Below are positions 50,501 to 61,100 of a stretch of DNA of 64,000 nucleotides, one piece after another (position 1 is the first letter of the stretch; each line of letters begins with the position of its first letter). The position numbers and the translations under genes were made by a program. The notes beneath the pieces were generated by a model. That model had not been told where the DNA came from. It did no database searches and saw nothing but the letters and a program-made list of their open reading frames with translations. This stretch comes from Panagrolaimus kolymaensis (Eukaryota; Nematoda; Chromadorea; Rhabditida; Panagrolaimidae), in the NCBI GenBank assembly GCA_028622995.1, contig JAJQJQ010000016.1, positions 1,240,001 to 1,304,000 of the forward strand, written 5' to 3'.

Positions 50501-51404
50501 TACATTGAAGATTTGGAGCATCGAGTTGAATCATGCACAAATGAAAATCAAGAGCTCAAACGTCAATTAGATATCCTTCAACGTGAAAATGAAACTTTAG
50601 CAGTTCAATTAAGAAAGATTCAAGCATCATTTGGTAATGCAAATAAGAGAACAACTCAAGCTGGAACATGTCTTGCTGTAATGCTTCTTTCCGTTTGTCT
50701 CTTAGTTGCACCAAATCTTTCACCCGTGAATCAAAAGCAGCAAAATTTTAACGAATCAACTGAAAATAATCAGCCACCAATTCGAAATGAAGATTTGCAA
50801 CTTGGCGCCCAATCAATAGGTAATTTTTTCCCCTCTTCCACTAAATATTTTTACGATAGAATTTTTAGGCAAATCTCGAACTCTTCAATATACATCAGAT
50901 AATTCTTCACAACTTGATTATTGTGAAGTTGATGAAATTAATACAATTCAAGATGAATTAAATGCAAATAATAATAATCAAAATGGAAGATTATCAATTT
51001 CACCCGTTCATCGTGAAACTTCATTTGATCATAATCCTCCGGGAGAAGCAGCGCCTCTTATTCATCATCATCAACAACAACAACCTAAAAGAAAATTCAT
51101 TCATTTACCTATAACTGAGCATAATCGTGCTACAGCTATTTATTATCCTCAACACCAACAACAACAAGCAGCTACCACACGTTATGTTTATAAACCAACC
51201 GTGGTTACTCCACGAATTAAAAAGGTTCCAGTTGTTCGATATGTTCCATATTCAAAACTTCAAAATATTAATGGAACTTATTCCAAACCCGTCATGACCA
51301 CAGCTACTCCAACAATGCCTCGTTATCATACTATCGTAACTACAGCTGCAAAAGACGGCATTCCAATTATTCGGGCTCAACCCAGATTCATTCAAGATGC
51401 TTGA
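47584..51404 (+). CDS. CREB3: CREB3-type membrane-tethered bZIP transcription factor
   Basis: ER-anchored bZIP factor of the CREB3/OASIS family, released by S1P/S2P proteolysis. The acidic N-terminal half ([19 protein letters not shown].., [10 protein letters not shown]) looks like an activation domain. The family box before the bZIP reads [20 protein letters not shown]. The basic region is [18 protein letters not shown], then the zipper ([20 protein letters not shown]). A membrane segment follows ([18 protein letters not shown]), then a Q/H-rich lumenal tail ending [10 protein letters not shown]. An intron of 1,780 bases (48718-50497) splits the basic region from the zipper and holds a MITE. 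The likely nematode orthologue is crh-2. I see no obvious RxxL S1P site directly after the membrane segment. Confidence 0.9.
49785..50098. mobile_element. Non-autonomous hAT-like MITE, family B (314 bp), intronic
   Basis: Begins CAGGGCTGTCAAATCGCT and ends with the complement AGCGATTTGACAGCCCTG, flanked by a perfect 8-bp duplication TACAAAAG (49777-49784 and 50099-50106). The interior is filled with degenerate AGCGACG/CGTCGCT words in both orientations. No coding capacity is visible. It sits in the long intron inside the bZIP region of the CREB3-type gene. The CAG..CTG ends and 8-bp duplication indicate hAT. Confidence 0.93.
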
Positions 51405-52217
51405 AATTAAACATGAATCGGAGAAAATCGAATACGTGATTCGAATTATTTGCTGCTATATCTTTAAGTAAAATAGATTCTTTTTTTTCTTCTTCTTTTG
51501 TTTCTCCTCTTTTTTATTAATGTTATATCACGCTTTTTGAATCATTTAAAAGCTACCAAAAAAACACAATTACAAACTGTGATCAATATTTAAAAAAAGA
51601 TAAAAAAAAATTTATCGTTAAATTATATACAAAATATTATTTATATCTTTTATTCATTTGTAAAATCCTTTATTTACCAAATTATTTATTTATTTATTTG
51701 TATTCCTAATTAAATGTATAGCCCCTTCTCCATCTAGTTGCTTTCTTCAATATCTATCGTCAATGAGAGTATTCATTCATATTTAATTCACTTTTTGTTA
51801 TGATCATACAAAACAATTTTATTTTATTTTTTTCTCGGGTTTTCTCTGTTATAAATTTATATCCCGCTTTTTTTATTTGGGTTTCTGTTTCGTGCGCGTA
51901 TCAATTTTTATCACCCTATCTTCTTTTCTCTTCTCTTTAGCACTAACTTCTTCCACTATGTATTTTTGCTGTGTTGATTGTTGAGCTGAAATACATTGAG
52001 TTTAGAAGTCTATCATTCTCTCCCTTTTTTGTTTGCGTTGATTCTTTATTATTATTTTTGAAGGGCTATTTATAATTAATTATTTTTTGTTTTAAAATAA
52101 ATAAGTGCAAATTAATATTTTTGTGAAATTTCAACAACAAGAAATACATAACATAAACTTTATTCTATAACAACACTACATAAAAACTAAAGACAAACAA
52201 CGAAACCAATGAAAATT
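51405..52217. other. Intergenic 3' flanks of convergent genes
   Basis: Lies between the stop codons of the plus-strand CREB3-type gene and the minus-strand MRPS6 gene. It is A/T-rich with T tracts, including ATTTATTTATTTATTT near 51685. No exon or repeat element is evident. Poly(A) sites for both genes should be here. Confidence 0.5.
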
Positions 52218-52810
52218 TTACTTCCTTGGCGGAGCAATTGGATATGATTTTGGGATAGCTTTATATTCTTTTTCAATTCTTTTATAAATGATTTGACGAG
52301 TGAAATGTCCCATCTTTTGTCCATCACGTAGTTGTTTAACAGTGGCACGTTCAGCTGGAGGTTTAAGAATTTCTTCAAGATCGCAATCAATTTCTCCTTT
52401 AGGCTGGTCGCGTTCATTTACAAACGAAACTTTAAGCAAATCAAGATCATTTTCAAGAATTCTTCGTGCTTTAGTTGATGCTTCGATTGGCATATAAGTA
52501 TCCATCAGAAAGAAGCTATAATAAAATAAATATACAAAAAGTACAAAAGCTTAAAAAACTTACTTTGATGTATATACATGTTCTTTAGTTTGTTTAGCAT
52601 GTCTTTTGAAAGGTAAGTCACGATATCCCAAAGATTTCATATTTTTAATAACAGCACCATGATCAAGAAGAACCGTGGCAGCACGCTTTAATACCGTAAA
52701 TAAATCATTCTAAAATATATAAAATCAAAATAAATCTAAAAATTATTTAGACAAATAAAAATTACCTTTGATAAAGCTTTTGGAATAACTGTTACTTCAT
52801 ATAATGGCAT
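52218..52810 (-). CDS. MRPS6: Mitochondrial ribosomal protein bS6m (MRPS6)
   Basis: Small-subunit mitoribosomal protein. It starts MPLYEVTVIPKALSK, the S6-fold first strand (bacterial and human forms start with M-P-x-Y-E). It continues with NDLFTVLKRAATVLLDHGAV and NMKSLGYRDLPFKRHA, then FFLMDTYMPIEASTKARRIL. The C-terminal extension is basic and Pro-rich (IPKSYPIAPPRK). Three exons with splice phases that agree. It is transcribed divergently from CC2D2A with 267 bases between start codons, so the two may share a promoter region. Confidence 0.88.
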
Positions 52811-52996
52811 TGTTGAGATTGATGATAAAAATTATTACGCTATTAAAATGCAAAAAGATGACGAATAAATATATCAAAAAATCTCAAAAGTTTTGAGTAT
52901 GGAAAAAAGAAAAGCTCGCCATTGAAAAATTAAAACCAAATCATTCATCATAATAGTCGTGGCAAGAATTAAATAAGGGCCATTTGCGGGAGGAAT

Positions 52997-53009
52997 GTTG
53001 CTAGGATAC
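52997..53009 (+). promoter_or_regulatory. Candidate X-box (RFX/DAF-19 site) upstream of CC2D2A
   Basis: GTTGCTAGGATAC lies 69-81 bases before the CC2D2A start codon. It fits the RFX half-sites RYYNYY and RRNRAC with one mismatch (T at the fourth position of the second half) and a one-base spacer. Nematode ciliary genes usually carry such sites about 60-150 bases before the ATG. A single degenerate match can occur by chance. Confidence 0.45.
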
Positions 53010-53077
53010 TTCTTCAACGTTGAGGAATACTTTTAAAAAAATTTACAAGCAATGTAACATTTTTATTTATTTTAAAT

Positions 53078-56000
53078 ATGGAAGATGAATCAAATAATGT
53101 CCCAAAACCTCCACCAAGACTCAAACCCCTTCGAGTTCCAAGACAAGCATGGACGGAAGAAACAGAAATTTCAGTTGCTACTCCTCCATCAGAAAATCTT
53201 TTATCTCCTCCAAATGAAAGTGTTAGAGTGGCTCAACCGAATGAAAGCGCTTCAATCGAAGTAAGATTAAACTTTAAAAATCTTTTTTTCACAATAAACA
53301 TTGCAAATTCAGCATACACCTGAAACTTCGAATGTGGAAGATTTACGAGAGACCATTGAAGAACTACAAATAAATCGACCTCGATCGCCTTCAGTAAGTT
53401 CAGCTTCAAGTAAACGAACTTCATTATCAGCTGAAATGAATGCTCAAATTCGACAGCGAATTCGGAAACAAGCAAAGTCCATGGTTCAAAAAAAGCGCGG
53501 TTCTATTCAACTTGCAAAGAGGCTCCTTCGAAGTCAAACTTTAACTCATACATTCGAACCCGAAGCTCCTGAAGATTTTAATGTTCTCGATGAACAAATT
53601 GAAGCAACAATTGAGGTAATCAGCTTAAGTTAAAAGTAATAATAACTTTTAGAATTTCAGAAAGGCAAACGTTTCAACACTGCCGAAGGTTCAGCAATGG
53701 CATCTGACATAATGCAAAATGATTTTTTTGAAACTTATGATGCAGAAGCTTCGAAAAATACAAAGAAGTCATCAACCGTTTTTTATAACCAGCCATCAAC
53801 TAGAAATCAAAAAGACATTGATAAGTTTAAAACAATGCTGACGACATATGGGAGAAAAGCCATGAATGATCCCAGCATCAAGGATCCTTATTCAAAGTTT
53901 ATTTTTTTTTTAAATTAAAGATTTGAATGAAAATAAAAAAAAATGTTTTTTAAGGATGGGGCAATCCGCATTCCCAGCAAATCAATCAAGAGATTTTTCG
54001 GTTTTCTTTCAAAGAGAAGGAAATAATTATGCTCCATGGAAATCAGCTTTTGAAAGACTCGATCAAGTTCTTGTTGAACAAAATACAAAAGTTTGATTTT
54101 AATAGGGCTTTTCTTTTATCTTAAAATTGTTATTTCAGCCTGAAAGACCTGTTGATATTGATTTAGGTTTGGTTGAATACACAAAAGCCGTAAATTGGCG
54201 AGAGTGGGATGCGCATATTAGACCTACTTTAGAATTTTTTGAATTCACTTTTGATTTAAATCGTATTGAATTTGAACATCATTGGCTTTTTACAATTGAA
54301 GATAAGCTTGCAAGAAAAATAAAAACCTATCATCATGAATTAACCACCGCTGGAATGAAAGCGATGAACATTGTGGAAAAATATTTGATTGAAAAAGTCA
54401 CAGCTGAAGTGAGAGTTTTATCCGAAGACCAGATAGCTGAAATTCACCAGCATTTGGATCTTCTTGAAACTCAATTCTTTAATCACGCAGCATTGTATGA
54501 AAATTTGAGCACAAAAGTAAAACAAGCATGGCGAGAGTTAGTCGAAGAAAGGAAAAAGTTAAAAACTTCAAACACAACTTTAGTTTTAAAAGAAGCTAAA
54601 TTGCCAGACACTGTGGACGTTGATTATTTGCCGGAAGAAATTCGAAAATTTACTCAATTACCAGTATTTGTTTTGGAAAATGTTGAGAACAAAGAAGTGC
54701 CAAATACTCAAAAGGCGCTGTCAAAGATTAGAGTTCAAGTTTTAATATTTTTCAATGACACTCTTGTTTGTCGAACGCCTTCAACAAAAGTAAATTCAGA
54801 TTTTTCTGTGGATTTTCGAAAAGTTTATCAACTTCGTATTTATGAACCACCTGAAACGGTAATGCTTTTGATTCGAGAGTTACAACCTGGAAAAGGATGG
54901 ATTGAATTGAGTCGAGTTTACATTCCATTCCCTGATGATAGCAAAGATCTTGATGAAATTGATTTTGGATCCGATATTACCGTAGAAAAGTAAGACTTTT
55001 TATTTTTTTATAATTTTTTCATAATCACATTTAGGACTCCAAAAACCCTTGGCTGTGGTTATCCAAACAAGAAATCACAATGCCTTCAAGGAAAAATATT
55101 TTGTAAGCTTCAATGGACGAAGCCAGATTTCGAAAAGGCTTTTAAAAAAGCATTTTCCTCAAAAGCAGATAACGATGAAGAAAGACCATTTGAATTAATT
55201 CCACATGAAGTTCGGCTGGTTTCGGATGAAGAATTTGCTTCCGATATTCGATTGGAAGCTCTCGTAAAACGATATAAAAATACTCATAGTTTTCGAGATA
55301 TTCAAAAATGGATTGGTTTAACTTCAGCTGAAATTGATAATCATTGGGCAATGGATGATTTTAAAGAAGATGAAGTTGGAAGTTTGGATTTTAGCTTGGA
55401 TGCAATGAGAAGAGCTGGGATGAAATATGCTGCTTTAATACGGTAGGTTTGCTTTAAAACATAATAAATCGAAATTATAGAGAGCTTTTAGAAAAAATTT
55501 AGTTGAAACATTTTCACGCGATCGCCGATTAAAAACTTATGAAGATATTGTAAAAGAAGATGCATTGCCATCAAGTTTTGGAGGCTTTGGAACTTTATTT
55601 GGTCCAGTTGATTTGAGTCGAAAATTAAAACCTATGAGAACACAAACTGTGCGAAATCAAATGCTTTCAAATAAATTAAAGCTTGTTATAAATATTCAAT
55701 CAGCAGCAAATTTACCTGATAGAATTGATAAAAAACCCATGAACGTTTTAATTGAAGCAACTTTTCAGGTTAGCTTTATGACGGGATTTATTCGTATCTT
55801 AGAACACAAATTTTTTGATAATTCAAAAAACAAAAGTTTATTTTTAGTCTTCCAAAGCTCGAACTGGCACAGTTTCGGGTAAAAATGCAAATTGGCAACA
55901 AACTTTGATACTTGATGTTGATGAAGCCATCGATATTCATCACGATCTCAAAACAATCACCGATGTTTTGGAATTAAATCTTTATGATAAACAAAAAAGC

Positions 56001-57487
56001 AAGCTTCCTCATGATAATCGTGAACCCAATACCATTCACGAGCAACACCAACATTCGTGGTTGGGACGAGTGGTAATTCCGTTTTCAACTATCTTAACTT
56101 TGACCAAAATTGATGGAATCATTACTCTTAAAGAACCCCTCTTTTTCACAGGGTATAAACTTCACAAGCATAAAGCATATTTAAAAGTTATGATTACGAT
56201 GGATCCACCCGTTCCAGCACCTCTGTTCTCAGCTTATGAAAATTTCTTACCTGGAGAAGCTGCAACGGTTTGTTATATTAAATCATTAAAGATGAAATAA
56301 AGACAATTTATTTTAGTTATTAGCAGAATGTCGCAAGTTTGAAGCTCGTAATCGACAACTCTTTCCTAATCGACGATATGTAGCTCTCGTGAATGATAGC
56401 AATGGAAAAAGGATTCTTTCGTGTAGATATCTTCGACCAATAAAACCACCCTATCATGTTCAAGAAATTCTTACGAATTCGGATAATACGAATGAAGCAA
56501 TAAATTTAACTGCACACATTGTTAGTTGCATCCCTTTCGCTGCAGATCCTATTATGTTTCCTGGTGTGGTTGATTTATGGACTAATACCGAACAGGTAAG
56601 CTACACTCTTTAATCTTCTTATTTCTCTACTTTACCTCTTTCTAGCTCTTAACTATCGGTTGCGGTGATGAAGAAGAACATGCGGTTCTTCTCGTTTGTT
56701 GGTTTTTAAGTCTTCGATTATCTGCAGCTTTAATTCTTGGTAAAGCACTTCCTGAAGGTCCAAAAGCAGCATATGTCCTTGTTGAAGTTGATCAAAGTAC
56801 TCCTTTGCTTGTTAATCCTTCCGATGGAACCGTTTATTCAATCAATGATCCATTATGTCCCTTAATTTCTATTGGAACTATAGTAACGCAAGAGAATGTT
56901 TTTGGAAATATTCAAAAACCATCCCATCCATCTTTAATGGATTTCGATTTAAAAAATAAATCAAATTGGGATCCACTTTTTGCTTCTTCTCGGCATGATT
57001 TAACTTCCGTTCAACCGACCGAATTGACTTACACTGCTGTGAATGAAGATATTCTTGTTGAACTTCGATCAAATTTAGAGCGAGAAATTAAGCTCACATT
57101 TGATGAAACTCGAAAACATGCAATTCCACAATGGAATCTCATGGCTTCAAGGTTTGCCTCAAACTTATATTCAACAATAATAAAAGTGAAATTTTCAGAG
57201 CTTTGAGAGAAATTTTAAATGAAGGTTCAACGGGTTCAGGATATGATTTTGATATCGAACATCGTTTAGGTCAAACGCTCAGTTCTTATAACGTCACAGT
57301 AGTGGCGTTTCGAAGTCCATATTTTTCAAAGCAAAAATTAATTGAAGAAGTTTTAAAAACAAATATGCATATAAATAGTAATAAAAATGCCCAATTTGCT
57401 TTAAGCATTCATATTCAACCATTTGTAAATAATTTAATTAGCTGCAGTGTGGCTATTGCTTTGCTTATTCCCAAACCATTGTCATAA
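53078..57487 (+). CDS. CC2D2A: CC2D2A, ciliary transition-zone protein
   Basis: Component of the MKS/B9 module at the ciliary transition zone. The N-terminal part is disordered and Pro-rich (PKPPPRLKPLRVPRQAW). A long helical region follows (AVNWREWDAHIRPTLEFFEF, then a coiled coil near KVKQAWRELVEERKKL). A C2-like segment contains SKIRVQVLIFFNDTLVCRT. The central part reads EFASDIRLEALVKRYKN and FGTLFGPVDLSRKLKP, with a second C2 region (LKLVINIQSAANLPDRID, then WLGRVVIPFSTIL). The C-terminal transglutaminase-like fold shows LTIGCGDEEEHAVLLVCWFL and LVNPSDGTVYSIND. About 1,300 residues in eleven exons, shorter than the ~1,600 of human. A candidate X-box precedes the ATG. Confidence 0.93.
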
Positions 57488-57882
57488 TTTTCGTTAACTA
57501 TTTTGCGTATGTGATTCACTATAAAGAAAAATTTATTTGGTTTTAGACACAATAAAGAGAAAATGATAAATAAAAATATTTCCATAGATTAATTTCCCTA
57601 CGTTAACCAGATTGAATATGTTATGGACCTTGATAAATCAAGATTTTTTGAGAGACGAAGCTTTATAAAATTTTTTGAAAAATATTTTGCTTTCGATGTT
57701 TCAAAAAAAAGTTGGTCTTAAATTGAATTTCGTTTGTCCGCTCATTTCGCGGCGGTGTAAAGAGAGAGCGAGCAGCGGGCGAGCAAAAAAGCTTTTTTTA
57801 TGTACAACTTTATTTTCAATTTCATCTTCAATCAAATCAAACTAACATATTCAGTGAATATCACCGCTGTTTTGTGTTGAGA
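57488..57882. other. Short intergenic region before the coiled-coil gene
   Basis: Holds the 3' end of CC2D2A and the presumed promoter of the next gene. TTTCGCGG at 57745-57752 resembles an E2F site, and a GC-richer patch (GAGCGAGCAGCGGGCGAG) follows. The leader of the next gene begins after ATATTCAG near 57853. Only the positions are observed; function is not shown. Confidence 0.4.
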
Positions 57883-59903
57883 ATGTCATCATTTTTTCCA
57901 TCCGTCAACAATTTGGAAACAATAACTGAAAAGTCTGAAGCTGCTGATCAATCGATTAGTTTCAATCAAAGTGGTCCTCAAGAATATTCAGCTATATTCA
58001 ATTCAACTCAAGCGTCTTCTTCGCACAACCATCCTCCTCTATCAAGTATGTCCTTCTTGGAAGCTGAATTGGATATTCAATCAAATGATCCATGTAAATG
58101 TGAACGTTTTGCTGCTCTCATCAAAGAATACTCTACCATTGTAAGTTGTATTTTTTTACCTAAAAAACATAACTACTCATAATCTTTTGTTTTAAGCGTG
58201 AACAACAACTTGGTGTAGCTGACACAAATCTTCAAGATTTAGTTGTCGAACTTACTGATCAACGTGATGAAGCTAAAGAACAAATTGAACATTTACGAAA
58301 GCTGAATGAATTCGCTCAGAAGGATATCGAAGACTATGAGTATGCTTTGAATGAAGAAAGACGTCGTACGAAGGATCGCATTGCTGAAATCCAGAAAGAT
58401 AATTATGCTCTCTTGGAAGATATCGAAGGTCTTAAAGCTGCTCTTGCTTCAAAGGATAGTGAAAGTATGAAAGAAGAAGGTTCTGCATCCAGTGAAAAAC
58501 TCGAATTGTATGATGCTACTCTCAAGAAATTGGAAGAAGCTGAAAATCTCTGTAACCAACTTCGTGAAGAAAACACTTCCTTGAAAAATGAAGTAACTGC
58601 TGCTGATGCTTTGAAGATGGAGCTTGCTGGTTTGAAAAAGAAACTTGATGAACTTGTCAAAAAGTCGAACGACGCTCTTGATCTTAGTAATGAACTTCGT
58701 GCTGAAAATTCATCTCTGAAGAATGAAGTTGCTGCTTTAAACCAAAATCTTGATGATGCTCTCAAGCAATTGGAAGAATCTAAAGCTTTTGGTGAACTTC
58801 TCCTCGGTGAAAATGCTTTTTTGAAGAATGAAGGTGACCTTGTTGATGATTTTAAGCAAGAACTTTCGGTTATGAAAAATAACCTTGATATATATGCTCA
58901 AAAACTCGACGATGCTATCATCAAATGTAAAGAATCTGATGCTATCTCTAATCAACTATTGGCTGAAAACTTATCGTTGAAGACTGATAACAAAGCTGCT
59001 CTTGATGGTTTGAAAGACGATCTCCTAGTTTCCTCTCAAAAACTCGAAGATGCTCTTGCTGAAGTTAAAGAATCAGAAACTCGATGGGCGCAACTTCTTG
59101 CTGAAAATTTATCTATGAAAAATGAACTTGGTGCTGTTGATGATTTGAAAAGAGAACTTGCGACAACGAAAGATGATCTCGATGCTTGCAAGGAAAATCT
59201 CGATGCTGCTCTCAACAAGGTCCAAGTAGCTGAAGATCTTTGCAATCAACTTCGTGCTGAAAACTCATCCTTAAAGAATGAACTTGGAATGATGGAAGAA
59301 CGTGTAGCTTCAATCAAGCTTGAAGATGATGTGATTCAAAAGGCTCGACTTTATGATGAACTCCTCAACGAAAAAGCTGCTAAAATCAAAGTCTTCAATG
59401 AAATGAAATCAGAAAACAGCAAGTTGAAGGATGAGAAAGCTGAATTGCAAAGTCTTTATTCTTTGAAAGAAGTTGAACTTCTTGAATTGAAGGACACATC
59501 TGGAAAAGATCGAGAAGAGCTTGAAAAACTTCAAGAAATTCGTGAAAAATTGGTCCATGAAATTGGTTCTTTGAATGAACAACTTGAAGCTGCTGATAAT
59601 GCTCAAAAAGAATCATCTGAACAATTATTCCGTCTTTCATCGAAGTTGGCCAAAATGAAACCTGATGGAAATACTACTATTAAAGCTGCTATTGATCTTG
59701 GTAATATTACTCCTTCTCTTCAAGCTGATCAAGATGGTTCTCTTCAAGCTGCTGATGGTGATGATACTTTACAAGTAACTCCACGCAAAGATGATGCTGA
59801 TGTTCGAAAGCGAAAAGGAAGTTTTAGTTCAAAGCTTGCAAGTCCTTTTCGCCGCAAAAAAGAACGTTCTACTAAACACAATACCAGCTGTAATCAACAA
59901 TGA
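57883..59903 (+). CDS. Long coiled-coil protein with internal repeats
   Basis: Not recognised as a named family. The start MSSFFPSVNNLE is the first ATG; upstream in-frame triplets are GTG and TTG. Exon 1 gives a Ser/Asn-rich segment and PCKCERFAALIKEYST; exon 2 runs uninterrupted for over 560 codons as a nearly continuous coiled coil. A motif of the form L-x-x-E-N-x-S-L-K-N-E recurs six times at intervals of about 40-57 residues (LREENTSLKNE, LRAENSSLKNE twice, LLGENAFLKNE, LLAENLSLKTD, LLAENLSMKNE). The C-terminus is basic (RKRKGSFSSKLASPFRRKKE). It may be a structural filament, centrosomal or tether-type protein; composition alone cannot decide. Confidence 0.8.
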
Positions 59904-61100
59904 TACTATCTTTTGTGATATTTTTAATTTACTTGTATTGTTTTGTATTCTGTAACATACTTATTGCATATTGTATAAATATTTGAAAAAAATATTTCTT
60001 TTTATTGTGGTTGTGTAAAGATTTAGTTGAGGGGATTTGATTATTAGCATTCATTTTTTGATTTCAAAGTTACTTGAAGCATTATTATTGGAGACACGAA
60101 ACATGGCTTTGACTTAGTCGAATTAAATTTTTCATTTTTTATTACGCACTTTGAATGAAACGCATTTCGTGAAAAGGAGGCAGTCCTTCCTTATCATTTA
60201 ATTCCATAGCCTTTGATTGAGTTTATAAGTTTTTGGATTGATATTCCAATTGTTTTTACATGATTTATGGCTTCACTTTTTTGATATGTTAATTCCATTT
60301 AATACTTAATAACCGACTTGAATCATTTGTTGACTAATTCATTGCCATGATGAATACGAGCCACACATGTGATGCTTTTGAGGAACAATGGTTGTTTACA
60401 TTCTTTGTAACTATTTGAATACAAAGATATTAGCTTTAGAAATAATGACATGAATCTCGATTCTTTTATTATTATTTCCTTCCCCAAAAATTTTCATATT
60501 TGTTGTTGATGGAGAAAAGTATGCTCTTTACGTTTAAAATTGTTACGCTTTCATTTCACTTTTTGTTGTTTCCATTCAATGGCTGATTCTTACTTTTCTG
60601 ATTTGTCTATGGTTGCCGCCGATACAACTGCCAAATACATCAAAGATTTTTTCAAATATGGAAAAAATTCATCCTATGCAAGTACCTTTCAAAATACAAT
60701 TAAATATCTTCGATGGTGGTGCATTTGTTCTTCACAAAAATTTTTGTAAGCTTTTTTTGTGTCCTTTTTAGATGGCTTATTTTATTGAAGATACCGGTTT
60801 TCATTTTATTTGTGTGAAGGGCCAATAGTAAAAAGTTTTAATTTCATTAAAAAATTAATGAAAACTAATGGAAATTTTATTATAAACATGCCGCGAATAA
60901 GTCATGGCGCACGGTAACACCAAAAGAGACAAAGTGTTCCTTTTAGGATAAAAGCAAAGTTTGACATTTCTCTTTTCATTCGCATTTTTTATGTATCCGT
61001 GTTTTTATTTATTTTTCTTGAAATTATAAAAGTTTTTAAACTTGAGAATAACGATTTTTGGGATAATTAATACTCTTCATACATTTTTTTAGGTTTCAAA
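59904..61100. other. Intergenic region before the NSF-like gene
   Basis: About 1.2 kb. It holds the 3' flank of the coiled-coil gene, the doubtful small frame at 60579-60749, and a TTTTTTTAG acceptor nine bases before the ATG of the next gene. No repeat element is evident. Confidence 0.5.
60579..60749 (+). CDS. Doubtful 56-codon frame
   Basis: MADSYFSDLSMVAADTTAKY opens a 56-residue frame whose codon choice looks more like the local genes than the usual A/T-tract frames. It continues with IKDFFKYGKNSSYAS and ends RWWCICSSQKFL before a stop. There is no signal peptide or known motif. It could be a small gene, a decayed exon or chance. The stop codon overlaps a possible donor (TTTTTGTAAGC), so splicing to a further exon is possible. 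Confidence 0.25.
   Translation: MADSYFSDLSMVAADTTAKYIKDFFKYGKNSSYASTFQNTIKYLRWWCICSSQKFL

Noticed and set aside
57745..57752. E2F-like site TTTCGCGG before the coiled-coil gene
   Set aside because: Eight bases only, one mismatch to the usual consensus, and no independent sign of cell-cycle control.
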